A stretch of 64,000 nt of DNA, from contig CAJQUW010014356.1 in NCBI GenBank assembly GCA_907163375.1, positions 167,343-231,342 of the forward strand, in the 5' to 3' direction. Position numbers and translations under genes: made by a program. The notes under the pieces are model-generated. The model had not been told where the DNA came from and searched no databases. It saw only the letters and a program-made list of their open reading frames with translations. Below are positions 46,325 to 53,315 of this stretch, in pieces. Position 1 is the first letter of the stretch. Every line of letters starts with the position of its first letter. This DNA is from Prostheceraeus crozeri (lineage: Eukaryota > Platyhelminthes > Polycladida > Euryleptidae).

Positions 46325-46530
46325 GGGTTAGAAATAAAGTTGTTGATTGTAAAGTTAGAAATAAAATTATAACCATGTCGCTGTTTGTAAGATAGGTGAA
46401 ATATAAATGAAGTCAGAATCACTTCACTGTTTGTAAAGTTAGAAATAAACTTGATGATTGTAAAGTTAGAAATAAAGTTACAACCATGTCGCTGTTTGTA
46501 AGATAGGTGAAATATAAATGAAGTCATAAC
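46325..46530. repeat. 111-bp tandem repeat, about two copies
   Basis: AACCATGTCGCTGTTTGTAA occurs at 46371 and 46482, with AAAGTTAGAAATAAA words repeated inside and before the unit. It lies between the 3' ends of the plus-strand and minus-strand gene sets of the Polinton. Confidence 0.8.
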
Positions 46531-46617
46531 CATGTTAGAGTTTGTAAGTTATCATCCTCACCAACGAATGTAGCATCATGACAATTTCTTCGGCTTAGGA
46601 AGCATCAACCACTTGGC

Positions 46618-46660
46618 TGACTCATGTCTATAAATAGCTCTGACTCATGAAGTGGTAAGG
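46618..46660 (+). promoter_or_regulatory. TATA box flanked by two AP-1-like sites
   Basis: TATAAATA (46629-46636) has TGACTCA at 46618-46624 and again at 46641-46647. No coding region follows on the plus strand, only the 71-bp repeats, so a non-coding transcript or a chance match are both possible. Confidence 0.4.
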
Positions 46661-46700
46661 AGCCAGTCAGTTGGATAAGAATCTAATCAGTCTTGTTCAA

Positions 46701-46870
46701 CCTTTTCACCGACACGTGTGTGTGTGGGCGTGTCATTCAACATCGATGGCGCCTCACGTCAGACAGCGTGACCTTTTCACCGACATGTGTGTGGGTGTTA
46801 TTTATCAGACAAAGCGATGGCGCCTCACGTCAGACAGCGTGACCTTTTCACCGACAAGTGTGTGGGCGAT
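46701..46870. repeat. 71-bp tandem repeat, about 2.5 copies
   Basis: CCTTTTCACCGACA begins at 46701, 46772 and 46843, each followed by GTGTGTGGGCG-like and CGATGGCGCCTCACGTCAG words. It lies just beyond the 3' end of the TBP-like gene. Confidence 0.85.
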
Positions 46871-46908
46871 GCTTCATTGCGATGACTCATTCAAAACACA
46901 TCATGTGA

Positions 46909-47448
46909 TTAACACGATTCTATTAACTGTGACTCATACAGATAGCGCATTAAAGATTTAACAATGTCAGCTACTTTACTGATATCACGTAAACCAGTCA
47001 TGATACAATGTCCGTTGTGAAACACTGTAATATGTACAGGATGCCACTTCCGAATCAGAGCAGCAGGAAAGAGTTCAGTTTCATAAAATATACAATGATT
47101 ACTGGTTTTAATGTTGGCTAGATTCACTAACATCTTCAATTGAACAGACACTACTATATTCTTCAATGTCAGGGGACTCAGGCGGAGATGAGGCATGAGT
47201 GTTCGCATTTTCTTGACGACTTCGTAACACATGGACTGCATCACGAAATGAGAAAGGTTTCCTAGGACTTGGATTTTGCCGCAGCGAAAGATTTGAAGAT
47301 TTCGACCGTTGCTCATGCGAATGACCAACATTTGCGGACGACCGCGATGATAGACTGAATCGGGAAGATGGGTATGCATCTGTTCTAAATCGATGTCTCT
47401 TCTGAGATTCATTTCGCGCATGGCGTTGATGATGCGGATGGGGAGCAT
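46909..47448 (-). CDS. TATA-binding-protein homologue carried by the Polinton
   Basis: A single open frame of 179 residues, the size of the TBP core. Two imperfect repeats align with the TBP saddle. Repeat 1 (about residues 11-95): MNLRRDIDLEQM, VYHRGRPQMLVIRM, LQIFRCGKIQVLG, then a long helix YEVVKKMRTL. Repeat 2 (about 96-175): LKNIVVSVQLKMLVNL, IFYETELFPAALIRKW, HITVFHNGHCIMTG, then a final helix. These match NIVSTVNL, YNPKRFAAVIMRI, LIFSSGKMVCTG and YEPELFPGLIYRM of eukaryotic TBP, including phenylalanines at positions used to kink the TATA box. It starts 3 bases after the stop of the preceding frame in the minus-strand cluster; TGACTCA lies at its start (47448-47454). It looks whole. A role in recognising the element's own TATA promoters is inference; DNA binding has not been shown. 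Confidence 0.8.
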   Translation of the reverse strand: MLPIRIINAMREMNLRRDIDLEQMHTHLPDSVYHRGRPQMLVIRMSNGRNLQIFRCGKIQVLGNLSHFVMQSMCYEVVKKMRTLMPHLRLSPLTLKNIVVSVQLKMLVNLANIKTSNHCIFYETELFPAALIRKWHPVHITVFHNGHCIMTGLRDISKVADIVKSLMRYLYESQLIESC

Positions 47449-47451
47449 GAC

Positions 47452-47802
47452 TCACAAATGACATGAGGGTTGAGTGAACTTCCCTTTTATACTTTTCCCA
47501 TGAGGGTTTGGAATCACAATGTAGCAGTGATCATTATGTAGAATCATCTCTTGAATGCGAATAAATACAATGCCGTCTCCTACGTTAATGACACGACAAG
47601 AGTTGGATAGGACAGCGCGATGCAACCTTCGTAGTTGAAAGCGTTCTAGAGTTATCTGAAGTTGACGTTTCGTATTATGAAATGTAACACACTGATTTTT
47701 CCATGGTACATGGAGACATGCTGATAATTTCCACATGTTTAAAGCCTGAGTGAAGAAGGGTATGCCTACGAAAGAAGAGAGAGTCATGTTCATGTGTGGC
47801 AT
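47452..47802 (-). CDS. Polinton protein of unknown function, 116 residues
   Basis: Starts MPHMNMTLSSFVGIPFF and ends 3 bases before the TBP-like start, so the two may share a transcript. It is beta-rich by eye (VINVGDGIVFIRIQEMIL, HCYIVIPNP), with no enzyme motif or membrane span. I do not recognise the family. It looks whole. Confidence 0.5.
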   Translation of the reverse strand: MPHMNMTLSSFVGIPFFTQALNMWKLSACLHVPWKNQCVTFHNTKRQLQITLERFQLRRLHRAVLSNSCRVINVGDGIVFIRIQEMILHNDHCYIVIPNPHGKSIKGKFTQPSCHL

Positions 47803-47891
47803 GGTGAGTGTACATTTTCTTTCTTGATACGGTGGCCATTAGGCCGTGGTCTCATAAAGACCGATGGTGCGATCTCAGTGTGTGAAGAGTG

Positions 47892-48296
47892 TTACTGTAG
47901 TTGATCATCATCAACATGGACATCATTTTTAAAGGTTATGGAGACAAGATAGGGATTCAACGTAAACAACCTTCCGTTCCTGCGCGGACCCATGTAGATG
48001 GTTTGAATTTTAATTTCGAAGGAGTAGAATCCTTTTCCCAAAATGGGGAGTGGTTTGCAATTGAGTAAGTCGAATTCGCTGCCCTCCTTTTCATGGATGA
48101 TGAGACAGTGTCTATCTATATGAACATACATGTATCGTCTTTCCATGATGGGAACTTGTGACCGCTTCCCATTGTGTCGAACAATTTCTTTGGGAATGGT
48201 GAGATTTTCTTTCAGGAATGTTTCAAGAGTATTGAATTGTAACCGTGTCCAATAGTCTAACGGCACGCACACGGCCAGTCCATACTTTGTTGACAT
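47892..48296 (-). CDS. Polinton paralogue family B, member B2
   Basis: A 134-residue frame whose second half, KGFYSFEIKIQTIYMGPRRN followed by LFTLNPYLVSITF, aligns with GFYSFHIEVPAIYVGPHQSD and LISLNLRIAQI of the frame at 50096-50806. Earlier parts also align (YWTRLQFNTLETFLKENLTI against NWLRQQLDILEDVVRQRALI). The alternating hydrophobic pattern suggests beta strands. The family is not recognised; a minor structural protein is conceivable but unproven. Confidence 0.55.
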   Translation of the reverse strand: MSTKYGLAVCVPLDYWTRLQFNTLETFLKENLTIPKEIVRHNGKRSQVPIMERRYMYVHIDRHCLIIHEKEGSEFDLLNCKPLPILGKGFYSFEIKIQTIYMGPRRNGRLFTLNPYLVSITFKNDVHVDDDQLQ

Positions 48297-48310
48297 AACC
48301 TTTAGATAAT

Positions 48311-48487
48311 CTATCCGATGACTTGGAGTTTTATGGTCACGGCTTTTCCATGATGAGTTATCTTTTGATTGAAAGCATTTTTACCCGATGCTAAAGTAAG
48401 GGAGTTCAGTGTACCCAGTGCGAGAGCATAGGAGTTGATGGCTTCGAGCAACTGCATGGTTAGCGCAAGGACGGAAATGATTGCCAT
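48311..48487 (-). CDS. Small hydrophobic frame upstream of B2
   Basis: From MAIISVLALTMQLLEAIN it runs 58 residues with a hydrophobic start like that of B1 (MNVLSGILSLQTAMAMNPTP) at 50806. A TATAAAAC box (48502-48509, minus strand) lies just upstream. It probably represents the beginning of the B2 gene. Confidence 0.4.
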   Translation of the reverse strand: MAIISVLALTMQLLEAINSYALALGTLNSLTLASGKNAFNQKITHHGKAVTIKLQVIG

Positions 48488-48529
48488 GAGCTCAGTCTTC
48501 CGTTTTATAACCAGACCTAGCTCCAATCA

Positions 48530-48765
48530 CATGCGTTTCCCTTTTCAAGTTTTCCCTGTCTTTGTTATGTGACAAAGAGTTATCACACGTGAACTTTTGA
48601 CTGCGTGGGTGGAAACCTTTCGTATTTATATACAAAGTCGTTCTAGTCCTCACAAAGTCTTCATTTATCTAACAAAGAGCCTGATAGTAATGCACAAACC
48701 GCAATGACTAATGTTGCTCCATACACCATTGCAAAACACTCAGTGAAAAGAAATCTTTATTGCAT
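48530..48765. other. Spacer with a TATATAAATA word, no gene seen
   Basis: The minus strand has TATATAAATACG at about 48627-48637, in the gap between A2 and B2. No frame was recognised. Confidence 0.35.
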
Positions 48766-49212
48766 CTACACAATGTGTCGACCATCAAACAAAGACGTGG
48801 ATGTAAACACACTCAGTTGAATTATGATATGTTTAACAACGTACGCATTTCCTTCCAACGTCTCTTCTATTCTCTCCATAATTTTCTCCATATGACGACC
48901 ATAAAATTGATCACTAAGAGTAATCCATTCTGTGCAATAAGATCCAAAACGAAGTGGTTTTTTCAAATCTTTCAACTCTATATAAGCAACGAGTCTACCC
49001 TTTACATCTTGAGGTTGTAAACTCTCCATCAATCTTTTGAAGAGAGAAAGGCTTTCAGTGAGCACTACTTTCATATCATTCATCTTCATTTTAAATGTAA
49101 GTTTCCAATCTTGTAAAAATCCATCGAATCCTTGTTGATCAAGTGTCAAATGACACATGTGGTTACTTAAGGTACGATGTGCCATCATAAACGTTGTGAC
49201 TATAGATTTCAC
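48766..49212 (-). CDS. Polinton small protein family A, member A2
   Basis: A 148-residue frame (the start could also be the internal MMAHRTL). The family pattern is clear: FDGFLQDWKLTFKMKMNDMK, FKRLMESLQPQDVKGRLVAY, LRFGSYCTEW, DQFYGRHMEKIMERIEE and VVKHIIIQLSV. It is most like A3 (DVKGRLVAEIEF, DFYQRHMAKIASRLDSF) and next A1. It looks whole. No enzyme signature. Confidence 0.6.
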   Translation of the reverse strand: MKSIVTTFMMAHRTLSNHMCHLTLDQQGFDGFLQDWKLTFKMKMNDMKVVLTESLSLFKRLMESLQPQDVKGRLVAYIELKDLKKPLRFGSYCTEWITLSDQFYGRHMEKIMERIEETLEGNAYVVKHIIIQLSVFTSTSLFDGRHIV

Positions 49213-49358
49213 ATTGCTTCAATGACTTTCACTATGAATAAAACAGAAATAACAATCATGTTCCACTGTAAGTTTATTCAACACCAGACAAAATTTACAA
49301 GTACAGAATACACTTCATAAAATGATCATCGTTCATTCACAAGGAGTAAAGTAATGCT

Positions 49359-49889
49359 TTACATAGACCCATGCTGTTGCCAATAATATAGATACAGTTC
49401 ATAAACGTCATAGAGACTACAATGCCAGCGTGAAGAGAGTTTTGAAATGTAGGTAGCTTTATTTCTAGTATTACAATGGGATGGTGGTCTGTAGAGGGGA
49501 TGTCTCTCACCGAAACATATAGCCATGTCAAAAATCATTTCATCTCTAAACTTCTTTTGATCACAATGCATATGATAGTCTTGTCTTACACGATCTACCC
49601 AACATGGTAAATATAAATTATCAATGTGCAACTGAAGTGTTGCTGCTTCTCGTTCAGAATCATTTCCTAATATTTTAACAATATGAAAACCTGACAGCCA
49701 CTGTTTGAAATCACTTATCAAATACGTTTCATTTACAAATCCAATATAAATCAAAATAGAAGGATCAAGTCCATGCACATGACGCCGTGACCATTCGTCT
49801 TTGTGTGGAGGACAGTAGGCAAATCTATGATATACACTAACAACAGTTTGATCACTTTCTCTCATTGCAATAGCACTCAATTTCTTCAT
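49359..49889 (-). CDS. DEDDh-type 3'-5' exonuclease-like protein of the Polinton
   Basis: The frame opens at MKKLSAIAMRESDQTVV, but the same frame extends upstream as VVIFIDSEGTP after an acceptor-like TTGTAG, so the true start may be earlier. The D-x-E of IFIDSEGTP, GNDSEREAATL in the middle, and HCSLYDVYELYLYY near the end are in the order and spacing of exonuclease motifs I, II and III of the DEDDh superfamily, with H and D five apart in the last. WSRRHVHGLDPS between motifs I and II looks like the family's short insert. Such proteins trim nucleic-acid 3' ends. The assignment rests on motifs read by eye and could be wrong. Confidence 0.5.
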   Translation of the reverse strand: MKKLSAIAMRESDQTVVSVYHRFAYCPPHKDEWSRRHVHGLDPSILIYIGFVNETYLISDFKQWLSGFHIVKILGNDSEREAATLQLHIDNLYLPCWVDRVRQDYHMHCDQKKFRDEMIFDMAICFGERHPLYRPPSHCNTRNKATYISKLSSRWHCSLYDVYELYLYYWQQHGSM

Positions 49890-49944
49890 GGGTGTTCCCT
49901 CACTGTCTATGAAGATGACAACCTACAATATCAAAAAGACTTCA

Positions 49945-50124
49945 TTACAAGATAATACATTGAGCAGGAACTTTACAAGAATGTCTGTCCTTTACATAAC
50001 AAAAAATACATACAACATGATTACAATGTTTTATTTGAACATAACGCGCAAGACCGCGTTTTCCACATTCACTACATACTAACTGATTACAATACTTAAG
50101 ATTTCTCTTTGGTGGTAACACCAT
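49945..50124 (-). CDS. Small RING-like zinc protein of the Polinton
   Basis: From MVLPPKRNLKYCNQ the 59-residue frame has CSECGKRG, then HCNHVVCIFC, then SCKVPAQC, a C-x2-C ... C-x-H-x2-C-x2-C ... C-x5-C pattern close to a RING finger. Its start overlaps the end of the B1 frame by 29 bases in another phase. RING fingers usually act in ubiquitin transfer; whether this one does is unknown. Confidence 0.45.
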   Translation of the reverse strand: MVLPPKRNLKYCNQLVCSECGKRGLARYVQIKHCNHVVCIFCYVKDRHSCKVPAQCIIL

Positions 50125-50806
50125 CTTTCTTTGATGCGCGACGACGTTTAGGTTTAGTGACAGGTTCTTGACACTCTTTGACACAAGAATCAATGACTTT
50201 CTCAATGTGATCAAGACCTGTTAACTCAGGTTGATGATGAATTTGAGCAATGCGCAAATTGAGAGAAATCAAATTACCGTCAGATTGATGAGGTCCCACA
50301 TAAATAGCAGGCACCTCAATATGAAAGGAATAAAAACCTGCATCTAGCGATGACAATTCTGTTTCAACTGTCACTCCCGAAGTGACTTTACAATACTTGC
50401 TTTGCAAAATATAGCAGCGAGTGCCGCGATACAAAGGTTTACTATAAGAAGTTTTCTTTTCTGGCCACAACTGTAATAGTTCAGTAGGAATAAGAGCCCT
50501 TTGCCTCACAACGTCTTCTAAAATGTCAAGCTGCTGACGCAACCAATTATCAATAGGGATACTCAGGTTTTCACCGCAACGATTTACCTGCGTATCCACT
50601 TTTGGTAAGTATACCGCCGGCGTTTGAAGATAGAGTCGAACACCGTTGTAGCGCACTTGTTGTTTGTAGGTAGGATAGCTGTGAATTACCTCTTCAATTT
50701 TCGGATTCCACAGCTCGAGATGTTGAGGATTCAGTGATGCAGCAGTTGGAGTAGGATTCATGGCCATGGCAGTCTGTAACGAAAGAATACCACTAAGTAC
50801 ATTCAT
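50096..50806 (-). CDS. Polinton paralogue family B, member B1
   Basis: From MNVLSGILSLQTAMAMNPTP the frame runs about 236 residues (an upstream ATG at 50881 is possible). After a hydrophobic start come VRYNGVRLYLQTPAVYLP, NWLRQQLDILEDVVRQ, LYRGTRCYILQSKYCKV and DAGFYSFHIEVPAIYVGP, and the C-terminus is basic (KPKRRRASKKDG). It is homologous to B2. The beta-rich pattern and basic tail could suit a capsid-associated or nucleic-acid-binding protein, but no known family is recognised. It looks whole. Confidence 0.55.
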   Translation of the reverse strand: MNVLSGILSLQTAMAMNPTPTAASLNPQHLELWNPKIEEVIHSYPTYKQQVRYNGVRLYLQTPAVYLPKVDTQVNRCGENLSIPIDNWLRQQLDILEDVVRQRALIPTELLQLWPEKKTSYSKPLYRGTRCYILQSKYCKVTSGVTVETELSSLDAGFYSFHIEVPAIYVGPHQSDGNLISLNLRIAQIHHQPELTGLDHIEKVIDSCVKECQEPVTKPKRRRASKKDGVTTKEKS

Positions 50807-50890
50807 GATCATCAGAGAAAAGAAAATTGTTAGCTTAGCAGTGACATATGAGGTGGCCCTTAAGAGGACCTTTTGGAGCATTCACATGAT

Positions 50891-51124
50891 TTAAAGCTTA
50901 TCACCAAAGTCTAAGTCTTCGTCATCATCCAGTAAATTAAATGTCTTGGGCTTAGGACCCGAATTAAGTTTCAATTCCCTAAAAGACTTAAAGGTAAAGC
51001 GTCTAGGTGGTGGAGGTGGCGGTGGTGGTGATGGTTCAACAAAATAAGCTTGTACAATCATCGGCCACACACTATCCTGCGTCTCTCTTCTAAAATGCTG
51101 GTAAGGTTTAGGCCACGCAGTCAT
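50891..51124 (-). CDS. Polyproline protein with acidic tail, first gene of the minus cluster
   Basis: The likely start is MTAWPKPYQHFRRETQDSV at 51124, about 100 bases after the TATA-directed start. It has EPSPPPPPPPPRRFTFKSF and ends in LLDDDEDLDFGDKL, for 77 residues in all. The longer open frame to 51382 includes the promoter and is not credible. B1 begins 85 bases further on. The function is unknown. Confidence 0.5.
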   Translation of the reverse strand: MTAWPKPYQHFRRETQDSVWPMIVQAYFVEPSPPPPPPPPRRFTFKSFRELKLNSGPKPKTFNLLDDDEDLDFGDKL

Positions 51125-51219
51125 GACACTCACTTGAAAATTTGCAAACAGGATTGAATCAGACAAAATTGAGACGGAGAATGCCTTTCGCAAGTTACAC
51201 ACGCTTTCCAAGTCAAGAG

Positions 51220-51262
51220 AATGAAATGAAGAGAAAATGGCGAGACGTCTGCTTTTATAGTC
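51220..51262 (-). promoter_or_regulatory. Minus-strand TATA promoter of the Polinton gene cluster
   Basis: TATAAAAG on the minus strand (51252-51259) is followed about 30 bases on by TCTCTTCATTTC (probable start near 51226). The start phrase resembles promoter 1 (TTTTCATTT). TGACTCA occurs at 51360-51366, about 100 bases upstream. Confidence 0.6.
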
Positions 51263-51463
51263 TCCTGCGAATCCACATTTGACACTATGAGAGCCAATCA
51301 GAGACCTCCGTTTCTCCCCTGACTTCGTTGCGGCAGGGAAAAGGAGGCACGCGGACGTCTGACTCATGAATGCCTTTCCCAAAGCTTGTAGTCAAATCTA
51401 GTTTAGCACATTGAGTTGAATATGAATGTGTTTTATGCGACATAAGAGCAAGTTGGATCCTTG

Positions 51464-51910
51464 CTAATGAAATGAATCTAGTCGAGATGCAATTTTCGCC
51501 ATGTGTCGCTGATAGAAATCTTTGGGATCATGCATCGTCTCTGCAGAATACGATGCAAAATGAAACACTACACGCTCACCTGCATGTTCATCAGTCACTT
51601 TCTCAAATTCAATCTCTGCAACTAATCGTCCTTTCACATCTTTATTTATCAAACTGTCCATGAGCTGTTAGAAAACGAAGTAACCTTTAGCGATAGCAAA
51701 TTCTAAGTCTGCCTTTTCATGATGAAATGAGATGATGTAGTCCCTAATCACACCACGAAGACTTTGTCGATGAAAACGTAGTGAAAAAAATTCATTCGTA
51801 AACTCTACTGCTTCTGTCATCTTTCTTCCTTTCACTTTGGAGACATAGCATGAATGACATTCAGGCGTAGAATGGCACGCTGATTCCAAATCTGGTCTCT
51901 GTTTTCCCAT
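51464..51910 (-). CDS. Polinton small protein family A, member A3
   Basis: Family pattern: FFSLRFHRQSLRGVIRDYII, then SLINKDVKGRLVAEIEFEKV, GERVVFHFASYSAE and KDFYQRHMAKIASRLDSF. It begins close to or inside the right terminal repeat, making it the outermost gene on this side, and is read outside-in on the minus strand. It is nearest to A2. It seems broken. Confidence 0.5.
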
Positions 51911-53309
51911 CCGAGGCGTCGTTCACCCGCTAGAGCGATTTTCGTAAAAATTCTAACTCTGTCGTTTTTTCGCCAATGTCCAAAACAAAATGACGTCTCA
52001 CCTCTAAACGATGGCAGATGGGAACAAGCCGTGTCTTCCATTGAATTTGTCTCATTCCTAGCTTTCAAATGAGCTATTGCACGACTTTCTACAATCTCTA
52101 ACACCAAAGTTGGAAGTTTGACAGGAGGGGGGGGGGGGTCAGAACTTTTTCTCTCCGATTTTGCTGGAAAGAAGTTCCTAGACCCAAAAGTGGTCAAAAC
52201 GTCCGAATTTGCACTCCATTTTCCCATCCGAGCACTCCTTCATGTCGAAAAACGACTTTTCTCATCCCAAAACATCCAACACTTGACGTTTCCAACTCTG
52301 ACGTTTTCCTGCCATTTTCCTCCCTAAACCCAGGAAAATAGGACCAAACTGAGCTTTCCACTGCATTTGTCTCACTCTTAGTTTTCAAATGAGCTATCAC
52401 ACGACTTTCTACGATCTCTAACACCAAAGTTGGAAGATCGCTGCCGAGGGGGGAGGGTCAGAACTTTTTCTCTCCGATTTTGCTGGAAAGAAGTTCCTAG
52501 ACCAAAATTTCGCGTAGATTCCGAATCTTGCACTCCATTTTCCTATCCGAAAACTCCTTCATGACGAAAAACGACTTTTCTCATCCCAAAACATCCGAAA
52601 CCCGCCCTTTTCCAACTCTGACGTTTTCCTGCCATTTTCCTCCCTTAACCCAGGAAAATGGGACCAAACTGAGCTTTCCACTGCATTTTCTCACTCTTAG
52701 CTTTCAAATGAGCTATCACACGACTTTCTACGATCTCTAACACCAAAGTTGGAAGATCGCTGCCGAGGGGGGTGAGAACTTTTTCTCTCCGATTTTGCTG
52801 GAAACATCCTTCCTAACCCAAAAGTTAACGTAGATTCCGAATCTGGCCTCCGTTTTTCCATCCGAACCCTCCTTCTTGGTGAAAAACGACTTTTCTCATC
52901 CCAAAACATCCAACACCCGCCCTTTTCCTACTCTGCCGCTCCACTCCTTGCCTCTCAGGAAAACTCCTCCCGCCTTCCTTCCCCACCCAAAATTTCACGC
53001 AGATTCCAAATCTAAACTCCACTTTCACATCCAAACCCTCCTTTATGACGATTTCCAACTTTTCTCATCACAAACACCACCAACACCCACCCTTTTCTCA
53101 TTCTATCCCTCACACATTCCTATCACCTTCCTTCCCATCCCTTGCCTCACACTTCCTCCTTCCTTCCTTCCAGAGGGGGGGTAGGGACCCGTTTCCTCCT
53201 CTCGGACCCATTCCTCCCAACACATCCTTGGCGAACTCCCTGCCTTCCAGAGGGGGGGATGACTCATCCTTTCACATTTTGCACTTGAATTTGGGATGGG
53301 CTTACTACT
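51882..53309 (-). repeat. Polinton right terminal inverted repeat, about 1.43 kb, expanded
   Basis: The inverse of 33242-34032, lengthened by extra copies of an internal unit. Homology begins at about 51882 (GATTCCAAATCTGGTCTCTG) and runs to the end at 53309. The outer part (52700-53309) is collinear with the outer left end. Confidence 0.85.
52130..52795. repeat. Tandem units of about 316 bp inside the right terminal repeat
   Basis: CTCTCCGATTTTGCTGGAAA recurs at about 52151, 52470 and 52784, with the surrounding CACGACTTTCTACGATCTC, CACTCTTAGTTTTCAAATG and CATCCCAAAACATCC blocks. The left end has one copy, so the units expanded after insertion or were lost on the left. Confidence 0.85.
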
Positions 53310-53315
53310 ACCGGA

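Larger units (their letters stand above)
33242..53309. mobile_element. Polinton/Maverick-type element, 20.07 kb, with 6-bp target duplication
   Basis: The ends are inverted and start AGTAGTAAGCCCATCCC. The hexamer ACCGGA is directly repeated just outside (33236-33241 and 53310-53315), as expected of Polinton integration. The interior has a protein-primed family B DNA polymerase on the plus strand and a dense minus-strand gene cluster. Size, ends, hexamer duplication and polymerase all fit Polintons. Integrase, packaging ATPase, cysteine protease and capsid genes were not recognised, so this is either a derived, partly gutted lineage or has very diverged versions. It is a fossil: the polymerase is broken in several places, and two younger elements are inserted (36707-37769 hAT; 43405-44991 Penelope-derived). 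The target hexamer is still exact, so it is not very old. Confidence 0.85.

Noticed and set aside
47108-47464. 118-residue frame overlapping the TBP-like gene
   Set aside because: It is in another phase of the same strand, is rich in Ser/His/Arg as expected for a shadow, and has no domain.
50891-51382. 163-residue version of the polyproline protein
   Set aside because: Its N-terminal half covers the minus-strand TATA box and start site, so the shorter start at 51124 was preferred.
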